Shown: piece after piece, positions 53,124-63,343 of the stretch
How the letters are laid out: each line of letters opens with the position of its first letter
Position numbering within the stretch: the stretch's first letter is position 1
NCBI GenBank assembly: GCA_947179485.1
Contig: OX359247.1
Coordinates: 53,107,131-53,171,130, forward strand
Source: Allacma fusca
Taxonomy: Eukaryota > Arthropoda > Collembola > Symphypleona > Sminthuridae
Length of the DNA stretch: 64,000 nt
Direction: 5' to 3'
Notes under the pieces: generated by a model
Seen by the model: the letters and a program-made list of their open reading frames with translations, nothing else
What the model was told of the DNA's origin: nothing
Database searches by the model: none
Position numbers and translations under genes: made by a program

Positions 53124-54181
53124 CTAATAATAATATTCAAGAGTAAAAAATTCAGGATCTTGTTTTGAACAGGATTTCATAGGAAGCCCACATGAACACC
53201 ATGCAAATTTTAGTAACAAGATTTTCTCTCCGTTTCTTGAACTTGTCCAAAAATGCGAATATCCCATCTTAATCTTCGGAGGTGGAACCACTTTCTCAAC
53301 TTCTTTTGACTCTAGCTTCTTCAGCTTAGTTGTACAATTAGTTAAAGAAACTATTTTATCATTATCCGAGTCAGGGTTCCGGAGAACTTTCAGTCCTGCC
53401 TTAAGTGGTATCATTTGTAGTACTGCTGGCCTTCGCTGCAGGGAGGAGTCCAACCAACATTATTTTGTTTCTGTACCGCCGGCATTTACGTATGAGCTAC
53501 TAGAATCCTGCTCTGGTCCAGACTCGACCAAAGTAAAGTAGGCATAAAGTTTGCCTAAAGACAACAGAGGGATTCGTTCTGCGAATAGCGATACGGAAGA
53601 ATTTATAATTAAAATTGGGTTCTTAACATTACGAAAGTGTTGATAAGTTAAATACTGACCACTAGAAGGCAAATCTGACATAGGCAGATATACATCAGGG
53701 AATATCTCCCCTGCTCGAGTCTGACGGGACAGTGACAGCTAACAGTCATATATGAGCACCTCCTAAATTATCGGAAAAAACTTTCCATTTAGAAGGACCT
53801 GGCGGAACCATTGATGATTACAGGAAAGCCACTCATGTCTGCAAATTCTAAACAAATACATAAGTAAAAAGCATTTTAGTAAATATATATGACAATAATT
53901 AATATTATTGCTCAACCGCCATAAAACTTGTCATCTACTGAGTCCATTTAGAACACTTACCCAGTAATTGTGGCATACTGACCAAAAACACTGTTCTGAT
54001 ATTGCCATTAATATCTAGACTGACTCTGCCAGCCAACAATTCGTGTCGGGCTGCCCTACTAATTTCCATTTCAGGCGGACCCTTCCAATATGAAATTGTC
54101 TTCCAATCTGACCTCTAACTGCACGTTTCCCAAAAATAGCGCCACAGAGTGACCCATGTAGAGTCCTCGGGTCGGTCAGTG
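53124..54181 (-). pseudogene. unidentified decayed multi-exon gene
   Basis: Protein-like sequence runs along the minus strand but is broken. An exon-like piece (54181-53961, after tttAG, before GTAAGT) reads TDRPEDSTWVTLWRYFWETC, meets an in-frame TAG, and resumes as SDWKTISYWKGPPEMEISRA and on to SMPQLLG. A second piece starts after gcAG at 53838 (DMSGFPVIINGSARSF) and hits TAA. Coding seems to pass into another frame (KWKVFSDNLGGAHI), then to the frame of FPDVYLPMSDLPSSGQYLTY. That last stretch stays open to 53460, meets one TAA, and continues in the same frame to 53124 (YSHFWTSSRNGEKILLLKFA near the end). The family is not recognised. Several stops and shifts point to a pseudogene; sequencing error is a less likely explanation. 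Confidence 0.5.
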
Positions 54182-54800
54182 CTAAAAGACAGATTCCTAT
54201 TAAAATAATTTTAAGCTTAGTGATTAACGATACCTATTAACAAATCTGTAGGATAAAGTTCTGATAAAATTTGCATTTAATTCAAACCTGTTTTGTTTAC
54301 ATTTAAGTATGAGAGTTGTATTTTCGACAGGTGTTCAATCTAATAAATGTCAAGGTCATTATGACTGGAACTGACACTGCCCCAAAATTATGGGCAAAGA
54401 TCCAGGTACATCTACAATTAACTGTGTTTATTTAACCCTGAGGATCCCAACCTATTACCAGCGTGTCCACAAAATCAAATTTCTGTAAATAATTTTGAAA
54501 TTCGACAGGAAAAGGTTTGAACATTCACACGCAATTTTTTGTATTTGTTCACTGATATGTTAGCTTTCACCTGACCGAATTTCAGGTCATTAGGTCGCAT
54601 ACATCAAGAGCAAAAAATTCCAAAAGAGGTCTACTTTGACTTTTTTCCGCCATTTACAATGCTAAGTAAATAGCCGTATACTCTCCACAGGGGCTTCGAA
54701 CATATTTTAAAAACAAAATTTTTAAATATTTTCGTCAAAATAATTAAACCAACAGATCCATACCCCTACTGAAGTTGCTAACTTCATTTACGTGTCATCC
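54182..54800. other. no gene recognised
   Basis: AT-rich sequence between the decayed gene and the 148-bp satellite. No exon or repeat unit is supported. Confidence 0.4.
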
Positions 54801-54807
54801 TAACCTG

Positions 54808-55445
54808 GATGACCCGTTGATACACTGTCATGACCTATCAGTGACCTCGTATGTCAATATCAAACACATACCGGTTTTCCTACCCAAACTTTAGCGGATT
54901 CCGTCCAAAAAAGACTAGATCGTCACCAAAATGTATCAAATAGTCGGCTGCCAAGTTTGGTTCCACGTGATGACCTCATGACGCTGCAGTGACCTCATGA
55001 GTAAAAGTCAAACCCATACCGGATTTTCACCCCCAAAAGCGTTGAAATCGGTCCGAAATAGATTAGAACTCTCCCCAAATGTATAAAGGAGTCGCCTGCC
55101 AACTTTGGTTCCACTTAGTGACCTCATGACCCTGCAGTGACCTCATGAGTAAAAGTCAAACTCATACCGGATTTCCCATCGCAAAAATATGGAAATCGGT
55201 CCGGAATAGATTAGAACTTCCACAAAATGTATAAAAACGTCGCCTGTCAAGTTTGGTTCCACTTAGTGACCTCATGACCCTGCAGTGACCTCATGAGTAA
55301 AAGTCAAACTCATACCGGATTTCCCATCGCAAAAATATGGAAATCGGTCCGGAATAGATTAGAACTTCCACAAAATGTATAAAGTGGTCGCCTGTCAAGT
55401 TTGGTTCCACTTGATGACCTCATGACCCTGCAGTGACCTGACGGG
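54808..55445. repeat. 148-bp tandem repeat, about four copies
   Basis: The landmark tttggttccac occurs at 54956, 55104, 55252 and 55400, exactly 148 bp apart each time. Each unit holds gtgacctcatgaccctgcag, tgacctcatgagtaaaagtc, aaatcggtcc and agattagaact. The middle units are nearly identical over long stretches (catcgcaaaaatatggaaat in both), while the first (from about 54808) is strongly diverged. The unit contains repeated TGACCTCA half-sites. It is probably a small satellite or the inner array of a transposon. Confidence 0.93.
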
Positions 55446-56194
55446 TCAACATAGGACACTAGGTAGCTGCCAGATCTGGAGGATTACGACATAGAGAAAA
55501 GCGTAGCAGGAGACTAAATTACACAAATTTCGACAGTTGTAGTCAATTTTGTACCGATTACCCGGTAGGAAAGCCGGTATGTGTACAATGTTGACCCATG
55601 ATGTCATTGACGGAACATGAGCTCACGAAATGGAATCACACTTGGCACGCGACTGCATGGTACATTTTGGGAAATATTAAGTCTATGGGTCATGATATTA
55701 CTTAGTGGATGTAAACTCGGCACAAGTTTATTGTGTTTATTCTAACCCTTATTTTAGTTTATTTTTGTTATTTTTCGTTTTTTTATTTTAGTTTTTAAGT
55801 TTATTTTTGGCCGATTTTATCATCGTTTAGGTTGAAAAATCGGTATTGGCCTGTGCTCGTCCTGGGTATGGGTACTGCTGGGGTAAACGGGTGCGTCCAT
55901 GGGTACTACCCTGGTAGCGATTTAGTGTACCCGAAGAATTTATGGTACTCCCCATGTACATTTTTGTCAGCTTAAAATTTCATCTAAGGATACGGGTATG
56001 GGTACAACCATTAGACAGATATGTTGAGCTCAGGTTCTAAATCTTTGTCATCATATTTTGCGACTAACAATGCATCGAATGGGTAAGAGTAGTACCTACA
56101 TATTTGGGTCCATGCCCACGTACAGAAATTTTGTACATACCCAAGCGATGCACTGCCGGACCAAGTATACCAAGTTTTTGATACCGATTTTTAC
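55446..56194. other. no gene recognised; GGGTAC-rich sequence
   Basis: The word gggtac/gggtat recurs at 55865-56000 (cctgggtatgggtactgctg, gggtactaccctggtag, cgggtatgggtac). Similar cgggtat words appear again at 56521-56545 and 56660-56680. This suggests one transposon-derived segment around the inverted repeats that follow. Confidence 0.4.
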
Positions 56195-56262
56195 CAAATA
56201 AAAAGTGTTTATGCTTAAAATAAGATAACGAATGCAATTGTGGTATTAAATGTTTCACCCTG
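56195..56262. repeat. left arm of a 68-bp imperfect inverted repeat
   Basis: The arm reads cttaaaataagataacgaat, gcaattgtggtattaaatgt and ttcaccctg. It pairs with the reverse complement of 56674-56740. About 410 bp lies between the arms. It may be a transposon end or a foldback element. Confidence 0.75.
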
Positions 56263-56673
56263 TATATACACCCCCATATATATTTTGCGTAAATCTATCA
56301 GTACAACGTGTACCATAATTACAAATCATCTAATTTCGTACTTCATGCAACAATATATGAAGAAGTGACAAGTTCGCTGACAGCGCTGTACAACTTAGCT
56401 GTGCCGGGTACTATGTTACCCGGTATGTGTCGTCCATCAGAATTACAGCTAGATTCATCCAGTATTGTGATAACTCCTTTTTGTCATTGATTGGAGATTT
56501 TAGCTGTTTTTATCCAGTCCCGGGTATCGTGCAACCCGGGTATAGCCATATTGACACATCAATAATTACAGATTTATATGGAAGTCATGCTTCAAAATTA
56601 AACAATTCATTGATTTGGTATTAATTTCAAACGTTTGGTCATGCCGGGCATCATGGTACCCGCTTCAGATACC

Positions 56674-56740
56674 GGGGTGAAACATCTAATATCACAATTG
56701 CATTCGGGATTTGATTTTAAGCACAAAAGCATTTTATTTG
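56674..56740. repeat. right arm of the inverted repeat at 56195-56262
   Basis: The arm reads ggggtgaaacatctaatatc, acaattgcattcgggatttg and attttaagcac, the near reverse complement of the left arm with a few differences. No flanking target duplication was recognised. Confidence 0.75.
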
Positions 56741-57366
56741 ATTAAAATGGCATACTAGAACTGCAGCAATGCATTTTAACCCCCCCCGAAAACCCCGAAT
56801 TTTCGGATTTTTCCAATTTTTTCAAGTACAATCCGCACAAAAATTATGTAAGGAATCTGAATATTTAGTCTGCTAATATTCTGAACATAGAGACTGGATA
56901 TATAAGAGGGCTCAAACTGTAATTTTGGCACCCCCCATTCAGGGGGTGCAACATGAATTTCAATAACCCTTTGAGTAGCCCTTATAAGAAATTCAATGAT
57001 TTTTATCATAATTCAGATATTTATCTAAGTATCAGTGTATTTCATTTTTTCACAACCTACTGCAATATGTTTGTGGCCCCTGCTTATGGAAAATTCCATG
57101 GACACGCTGGTAATTATGAGGGAATATGTTGGACAGTATTATTATAAAGGAGTTTCTCATAGCAACCATATGACTTTTCACAAAAAGGAGATCTGCTTAC
57201 AGTGAAATATTGTTGTATATACAATCACAGTGCGCCAACTTTAAATCTTTGTTGTAATGTGTATTGTGTAGGCTGTAGGAAGTAAATAAACCGGAAACAG
57301 CAAACAGAATAACAGAAGATACTCCGGAAACACCGCATGGACATGGCCACTGACACTATTCATCAA
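56741..57366. other. no gene recognised
   Basis: AT-rich sequence with a C-run (56780-56787) and short frames of no recognisable family. Confidence 0.4.
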
Positions 57367-57368
57367 CA

Positions 57369-57511
57369 GGCTCCAAAGACAAGGTAAATGGACGTGTTTT
57401 TTACTGGGAAATAATTGTGGTGGTAGTTTTGTTTTCGACAGACTCCAAAGACAAGGTAAATGGACGTGTTTTTTTACTAGGAAATAATAGTGGTGGCAGT
57501 TTTGTTTTGAG
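57369..57511. repeat. 72-bp tandem duplication
   Basis: ctccaaagacaaggtaaatg gacgtgtttttt and the following ctggtggcagttttgtttt-like sequence occur twice in a row, starting at 57371 and 57443. The copies differ by a few substitutions and one T. Only two copies exist. Confidence 0.9.
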
Positions 57512-57684
57512 GAATTGTTCTGAAGGAATGAGTGATGAACTAAGGATAGCTGTGAATCGTTGGGCCATTGTACCTTTACTTTGTCAGTTGTCATTAATGA
57601 ATAACTTGAAGTGGGGCTCTGCTTGTTAACATAAAAAGTAATTTGGGTAATAATTGTAATTGTCTAGGAGCAAAGCGTTCAGAA

Positions 57685-58763
57685 TAGGCATGTTCATTAC
57701 GATAAGACGATACGATATTCTCGTTAATATCGTCCATTTTTGAGGAACGATCTTGGACGATAATAATCGTTCTGTTCCAACGATATATCGTAATATTACG
57801 ATATCGTTCGCTATTGCCGTAGGCGCAAAAACTACACAGTTTTGGGATCTCCAAAATGCCGGAGGATGCAGAAACTCATGTTACTGTTAATAGAAAAGCA
57901 ATTAGCACTCGTCATTGCAGTAGAGCATCTCCCCGTGGGATATTTTAGGACCGTGGGCCGTAAATTTTTACCCGTACCCGCCCGACCCGAAGTAGAAGTT
58001 CAACAACAAGGCCCGGCCCGGCCCACAAAATTCAAAAAAGTCCGTAGCCCATGCGTAAATATTAGTTCAGATTTTAAATTCTTAGCTAGACCCACAACAA
58101 ATTGCTCTAACAATTTTGTTAGATAAATTATGTCACAATCTAGTATTTTCATAAGTTTGTATTCACAAGCTATTACTAAATAACAAAAGCAGTCATTCAA
58201 TAAAACTATAATGGCTAGAAGTCCCGCACATCAAGTCGTGCTTTGTTTTAAAGTTCGAACAACAATCACTGTTCTTGCTCAACTCATGGAATTTTCGACG
58301 GCTTTTACGGGCTTTCACGGTCTTTTTTAACCGCGTTGAAATGACAGTAACCCTTCAAGCGTAATAATATTTGCCCGTATCCGCCCAAAGCACGTGCGGG
58401 TTGGACTTTTTACGGGTTTACCGGTAAATTTTAACCGCCCGAGATAGTCTACAGTGAAGTAGCGCTATCCTTGTTTTGAGTGAACTTTTATCAATAGTTC
58501 ATATTTCCAAAATGCCTAAACGAATTTGTTCTTTAATGTATACTCTGAGTAGTGAAATTGGCTAAATTGAGCTTTGATTTTCAATTTGTAAATGTAGTAA
58601 GCTTCACTGAAGTGCAATTCATTTTTTATACATACGCTAATTTAATTGATTCAAAATTAACATTTATCGTTAATATCGTTCCTCAAAAACCGTATCGTGT
58701 ATTTTTGAAACAACGATAACGATAAGAACGATATTTTTAAAACGAACGATATGAACATGCCTA
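57685..58763. mobile_element. non-autonomous hAT element with perfect 8-bp target duplication
   Basis: The ends are TAGGCATGTTCAT (left) and its reverse complement ATGAACATGCCTA (right). The element is flanked by the exact 8-bp repeat gttcagaa (57677-57684 and 58764-58771). Both subterminal regions are packed with CGATA / ATCGT words (for example acgatatcgttcg, aacgataacgataag) and share an inverted ttttgaggaacgat / atcgttcctcaaaa. The 1,079-bp interior has an inner pair of inverted GGGC...TAAATTTTTACC-like sequences (57951-57975 and 58425-58445), perhaps a nested older element. No transposase is encoded. Confidence 0.93.
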
Positions 58764-58954
58764 GTTCAGAAGCACTGTGTACATACGTTGGTCTTCCGGT
58801 CTTTGAAAAGGACTACAAATCTACAGCCGGTCAATGCAAAAGCGTTAGTTAATAAATGACAACATGCAATTAAATTGTGGGTGTTCATAATACAAGTGTG
58901 GGGAATCGGTGGATGAATGGTTTTTCTGTGTAGAGAGAAGATTAGAGAGAAAAT

Positions 58955-59560
58955 TAAGAAAGCAGTTAAGGCGAAGGATCAGTATGGGCGTGTCATAGGG
59001 ATTAAGCACTGTGGAAACATAGGAGAAAATATCGAGTTTGTAACGTGACTCGTCGTCCGGCCCAAATGCAGAGTTTCCCATTGCAGTTGGAGAACGGTCA
59101 GACAGTGGAATGTACTGTTACCAAGTACTTTCTGGACAAGTACAAGATGAAATTACGTTATCCTTTACCATGTCTTCAAGTGGGCCAGGAACACAAGCAC
59201 ACTTACTTGCCTTTAGAAGTATGAATTTGATTTTATACAGACTTACAAGTTGAAATGTCGTATGTGATTTCAATTTCTTGACTATCAACTCCCTGGATGT
59301 ATTAATTTAACTATGTGTTATATAGGTATGCAATATCGTGGTAGGTCAGCGATGCATCAAGAAATTGACGGACATGCAAACTTTCATGATGATCAAAGCA
59401 ACATCGCGCTCTGCTCCTGATCGAGAGCGTGAAATCAATAATTTAGTTCACAAAGCTGACTTTAACAATGATCCGTATGTTCAGGAGTTTGGGTTAACTA
59501 TTAGTAATTCCATGATGGAAATTAGTCTTACCACCGCCCAAGTTGCAATATGGCGGCCGA
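58955..59560 (+). pseudogene. Ago1: broken Argonaute-1 fragment, PAZ region, with one intron
   Basis: The fragment is highly similar to animal AGO1. The first exon (to 59218) reads [36 protein letters not shown] and so on. An intron (GTATGA at 59219 to AG at 59325) is followed by [37 protein letters not shown] and [18 protein letters not shown], up to a GTGAGT donor at 59561. It is broken at least twice. Upstream IKHCGNI is in another frame because one base is missing before RRKYR (59020-59023). Near 59520 about 8 nt are missing, so [12 protein letters not shown] continues in another frame. Sequence before about 58990 is only weakly alignable. The N, MID and PIWI parts are absent. A functional AGO1 must lie elsewhere. 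Confidence 0.88.
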
Positions 59561-59913
59561 GTGAGTGTGGTTTGTATTTCATATATAATAATGTACAGTG
59601 AGACGGGCTGGAAAACCTCCTTTGGGATGTTGCAACAAGCAGAGCTATTATAATATTTGTAATTGTAGATCATTTATTCTTATTGTCTTTAAATTAATAT
59701 TTTGACGCTTGATCTCTGTGGTTGGTGTTATGTATAATTTGTTATATGAATTCAGGGTGGTGTTTATTGGAAAACTTGTAATACCTACGTATTTCAACAA
59801 AGCCGTGCTTATGTAGTCTATTGTGTCTTTTTTATCCCGTTCCACTGTGCTAATTTCATATTTAATTTGAAATTAAATGAGATATTACATATGAAATACA
59901 TTAGTTGATGCAG

Positions 59914-60805
59914 TTATTAGTGACATCACATGGGCCCCTGAAGCAACGAGGTCTCACTTGCAAAAGTATTTAAATCTTCATAGCACTGAAGCAACACAGC
60001 ATCACTTCGGTATCGCTTTAGCGCCGGAAAGTATGCTCAAGCATACGGGAAGGAATGCACTTTCTGAACCGTTACAGGTAATGGATATTTTTGAGTAGTT
60101 TGCGTATTACTTGAAATTATTGGAGAGATTTTGCAGAAAGTAATTCTGGGAATTTTATATCTTGTAGGATATTATACTTGATAAAAGGCCAGAATGCACG
60201 AAATCGTCATTTGCCAAATTTCCGTCCTCATTAGCCCTTCGAAGCAGATATATGGGTCAAGTACAGGGCCTTCTTCGAGCGGAACCACTTGGACAGATCT
60301 GTAGCACGCTTTTGAATATTTTAACGGAAAACGATGCTATAAGGAAGGTTATACCGGATGACCGGTTTGAAGGACATGGACAACAACTTCCTTAGTTATT
60401 TCATGTAAAGGTAAGTCGTGATGTATGGAAATTATAAGCTGTTTCAGTTATTCTAACAAGTAAAAAAAATGTATGTTTGCAGGTTTGCACCGCCAACTTC
60501 TCCATGTGGTGTGCTGGGCACCAGTCGCTAAGTTTACTGAGAAAATACTCATGACCGCTTGTGAATGCTGGCAATGGTTATTATCTGCAAGAAGTGACTT
60601 AATGTTGCCATTTTTACAAGAAATGTTAGGTGCCTGGCAGGTGAGTTTGCAAAGTGACAAATTCTGATTCATTAATGTACTCATAAGAGCGTGCTTGTAT
60701 TTTTTCTTCATGTTTGAATTATTATTTTTCAGTGTACGTTAGAAACGAGAATCGGTATATTCTCTCCCATGTATAAATTACATAGTCCTCTTGCTGCCTG
60801 TGAAG
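59914..60805 (+). pseudogene. Pi4ka: broken PI4K-alpha fragment, four exons
   Basis: Four exon-like segments with GT-AG borders encode part of the helical-repeat region of phosphatidylinositol 4-kinase alpha, well before its kinase domain. They are 59914-60077 (VISDITWAPEATRSHLQKYL), 60168-60410 (ILDKRPECTKSSFAKFPSSL, ALRSRYMGQVQGL), 60483-60640 (GLHRQLLHVVCWAPVAKFTE, FLQEMLGAWQ) and 60733-60805 (TLETRIGIFSPM, SPLAACEG). The second exon is damaged: its starting frame meets a TAG near the end, whereas the sequence that joins in phase to exon three (SLVISCK then GLHRQ) lies in another frame. No upstream or downstream PI4KA exons and no kinase domain are visible. The family assignment rests on memory of the CW(A/S)P...FTE and E(M)xGAW...PLAA pattern. 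Confidence 0.72.
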
Positions 60806-61574
60806 GTTAGAACTCGACATGTTGAAGCGATTCGTCCTAGATATAGACTATTGTGAAATTAAATACATACTATTTTTATGTGACTACCTCCTTGCCAATC
60901 AGAGACATTAGTTGACAGTTGAGTTTGTTATTGTGTAGGTCCGTGTGTGTGTATGAAAGTAATTATTATGGACTGGGGACAAGATCACGTAAGTACAGGT
61001 GTCTTTATTTTTTTAATTTCAATGAGGATCCATTAGCACTCATGTAAATTCATTTTGGGAGCATTATTTAACATGTTAATTAATTGTTTAGTTAATTCCC
61101 AGCTACATAGGGATATGTAGAGAGACAGAGAGAGGTGAGGGAGGGTTTTGTCTGAGGATTTGAAGTGGTATTTGTTTTTTCAAAGTCATTCCAATTTCCA
61201 ATGTACTTGTCCTTGCACTTACTTCCACTGACATTGTTATTTATGATTTGTGTTCATGGTGGTTTTAAAGCTGGACTTGGCAGATTCAACAGCTCTTGTG
61301 GAGGAATAAAAGAAGTCAATTGATTTATTTAAATACTACTTGAACATCGGATCAACGTACAATATAGGATTTAGCCAAGCACGTGAACAATAATATTTCT
61401 GTGCTGACTGTTGGAAAAAAGAAATTTTTAATGTGATATTTTGTATAATTACGTGATGAACAGTTCCTACGTGGAATACTTATACTTTTTTGCGGAAAAT
61501 TGATAATTTATCAGGTGTACGATAAAGGGTGACCCTAGAATCAAGTTCAGGGAATGACATAATCTGTTATTATT
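60806..61574. other. intergenic or ACK 5' UTR/intron sequence
   Basis: No coding sequence is seen. A good donor (gatcac|GTAAGTAC, GT at 60989-60990) could end a non-coding first exon of the ACK-type kinase gene, whose next acceptor is at 62683-62684. This is a guess from the consensus alone. An agagacagagagagg patch lies at 61120. Confidence 0.3.
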
Positions 61575-61582
61575 GTTAGGGG

Positions 61583-62510
61583 CAAAGATGGGCCCCTTGC
61601 CTATATCTAGGCCCTTTTATAGGCAAAAATTCTAGGGAGGAAGCAAAAAAACAAGAATCTAGGCTAGGATATAGGCAAGGTTCAATGGGATTTATATGCA
61701 AATAAAATATTATAGGAAGTCTGGGAAATAAATATAGGCATCTAGGAAATTTAGGCTAGGGGCTTCATAAATAAATATAATATGAAGGGAGCAGGTATGC
61801 AACTGATGCCGACATGCCGAGTAGGGGTATAGTCATGCAACTGATGCACTCAACAATAAAACGTATGCATATAATTTCAAAGAGGAATGTATGTATAAGT
61901 TTGCATTCGCAAATCCCTACCTTTTATATACTACAACAAATTAGTAATGATTGTAAAAATGCGGAGAAGTAAAGCATGTTATAGCACGATTGTTAGGACA
62001 TCTGGTCGACAATGGTGTAACAAATTTTCAGCGTGGAACAGACCAACAGATCAACAAACCAACAGATCAACGTAGCAATACATAAATGTAGTATTATTAA
62101 GTACAGGATATTTCGACATACACACATGCGGGGTTTTCGGTTTTCTGTAGTGACTTTAAGGGTGCACTTATATAGTAGCAGTTATATAACAAGTTATATA
62201 TCATATAAGCAGTAGTTTTGAACTTCCTAATAGGGTATAGTTGCATGATACTCTCAAAAGGAATATTATAAGAACATTTATAGGGATATTGTATATGTAG
62301 GTAGGCATCTCCCTGTTTCCTATATTATAGGAAGGAACTTCGTGTTGCTTTAGCCTTTATAGGATTTAAGGAAGGCTTTTGGTTGAGCATTTCCTTAAAA
62401 GGGGGAGATAACTTGGCGAGGATTATAATTATAGGCAAATAGGGAGGCGCATTATATTAGTTTAATTATAGGAAGGAAATAGGCTAGGTGAATTAAAAGG
62501 CCCATCTTTG
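61583..62510. mobile_element. non-autonomous hAT-like element with perfect 8-bp target duplication
   Basis: The termini are CAAAGATGGGCC (left) and its reverse complement GGCCCATCTTTG (right). They are flanked by the exact 8-bp repeat gttagggg (61575-61582 and 62511-62518). The 928-bp body carries very many tatagg / cctata and ctagg words, densest near the ends. There is no transposase. The 8-bp duplication places it with hAT-type elements. The right end lies only about 175 bp before the splice acceptor of the ACK gene's start-codon exon. Confidence 0.92.
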
Positions 62511-62684
62511 GTTAGGGGTTGTTTGTGTGCACAGGTATGCATGTACAGTGAATAAATACGATTACAAAAAGTGGTCAAGTTGTATTTGTATGCACTTGTG
62601 ACAGTAAATGTAAATTAAGTGCAAGTGTTTGAAACTGCAGGCACAGGAGTAATATTAATTTGTTTTGTTTTTTATTTTATTCAG

Positions 62685-63191
62685 AAGGAAAATCCGGTTT
62701 GAGCCCTCGCAAAAAATGAACCTCGGTCAATTTTCAAGTCCTTGAAGAACATTAGATTAACCTGAAAAAGCACACAAGGCATCTTTGTCCTAGAATCAGA
62801 CGGGATCATGTCTGATGATGAGGGCTCCAATTGGCTACTAAGCGTATTAAAAGAAACTCAGTTGGAACAATTTCATATAAGATTGAGAGATGAGCTCCAG
62901 ATCACGCGACTGGAACATTTTGATCATGTCGAGCCGGATGACCTGGAGAAGATTGGGATGGGTCGACCCGGAGCCAGGAGACTTCTGGAGACGGTCAAGA
63001 AGCGTCGGGCAAAGCATAAATCTAAAGTGAATTTAATTGATAAGCTAATTCTAGGGAGTGTGGCTGCGGGCTCTCACGGAAAATTAAATTCCAAATCTAG
63101 TTCCACGCATAGTGGTAGTAATGGCGTCAAGAAAAGTGATATTAAGTTCGAAAGCAGTTCCAGTAGTATTACTTGTCTAATAAATAATAAG
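62685..63191 (+). CDS. Ack: ACK-family tyrosine kinase, start-codon exon (CDS 62808-63191)
   Basis: The exon begins after a pyrimidine-rich acceptor (ttattcAG at 62683-62684). It has 123 nt of 5' UTR and starts coding at ATG 62808. The 128 codons open with MSDDEGSNWLLSVLKETQLE and form the SAM-like N-terminal domain of activated Cdc42-associated kinases (about residues 6-66; DHVEPDDLEKIGMGRPGARR is the conserved part). A basic and Ser-rich linker follows, then SITCLINNK just before the kinase domain. It ends in phase 0 before GTATGT (63192). ACK kinases are non-receptor tyrosine kinases acting downstream of Cdc42 and growth-factor receptors. The choice of ACK over the related TNK1 is based on the ITCLIxxKDL junction and the SAM domain. 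Confidence 0.93.
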
Positions 63192-63257
63192 GTATGTTAT
63201 TGAGAAAATATGTGTTTTGAAAATATATTATAGATTTTTGTATGTAAGGAAAATTTT

Positions 63258-63343
63258 GAATGAACGATTTTGTTAATGAAACTAATTCTGTTTTTTGAAT
63301 GAACGATTTTGTTAATGAAACTAATTCTATTTTTTGAATGAAG
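63258..63343 (+). repeat. 39-bp tandem repeat in ACK intron, reaching the splice acceptor
   Basis: The unit gaatgaacgattttgttaat gaaactaattctgtttttt starts at 63258 and 63297. A third, partial copy starts at 63336 as gaatgaaggattta, where exon 2 begins. Copies one and two differ by a single base. Confidence 0.95.

Noticed and set aside
62808..63203. Reading the ACK first frame to its stop at 63203 as a complete small protein
   Set aside because: The last three codons lie beyond a GTATGT donor, and INNK joins in phase to the kinase domain in the next exon.
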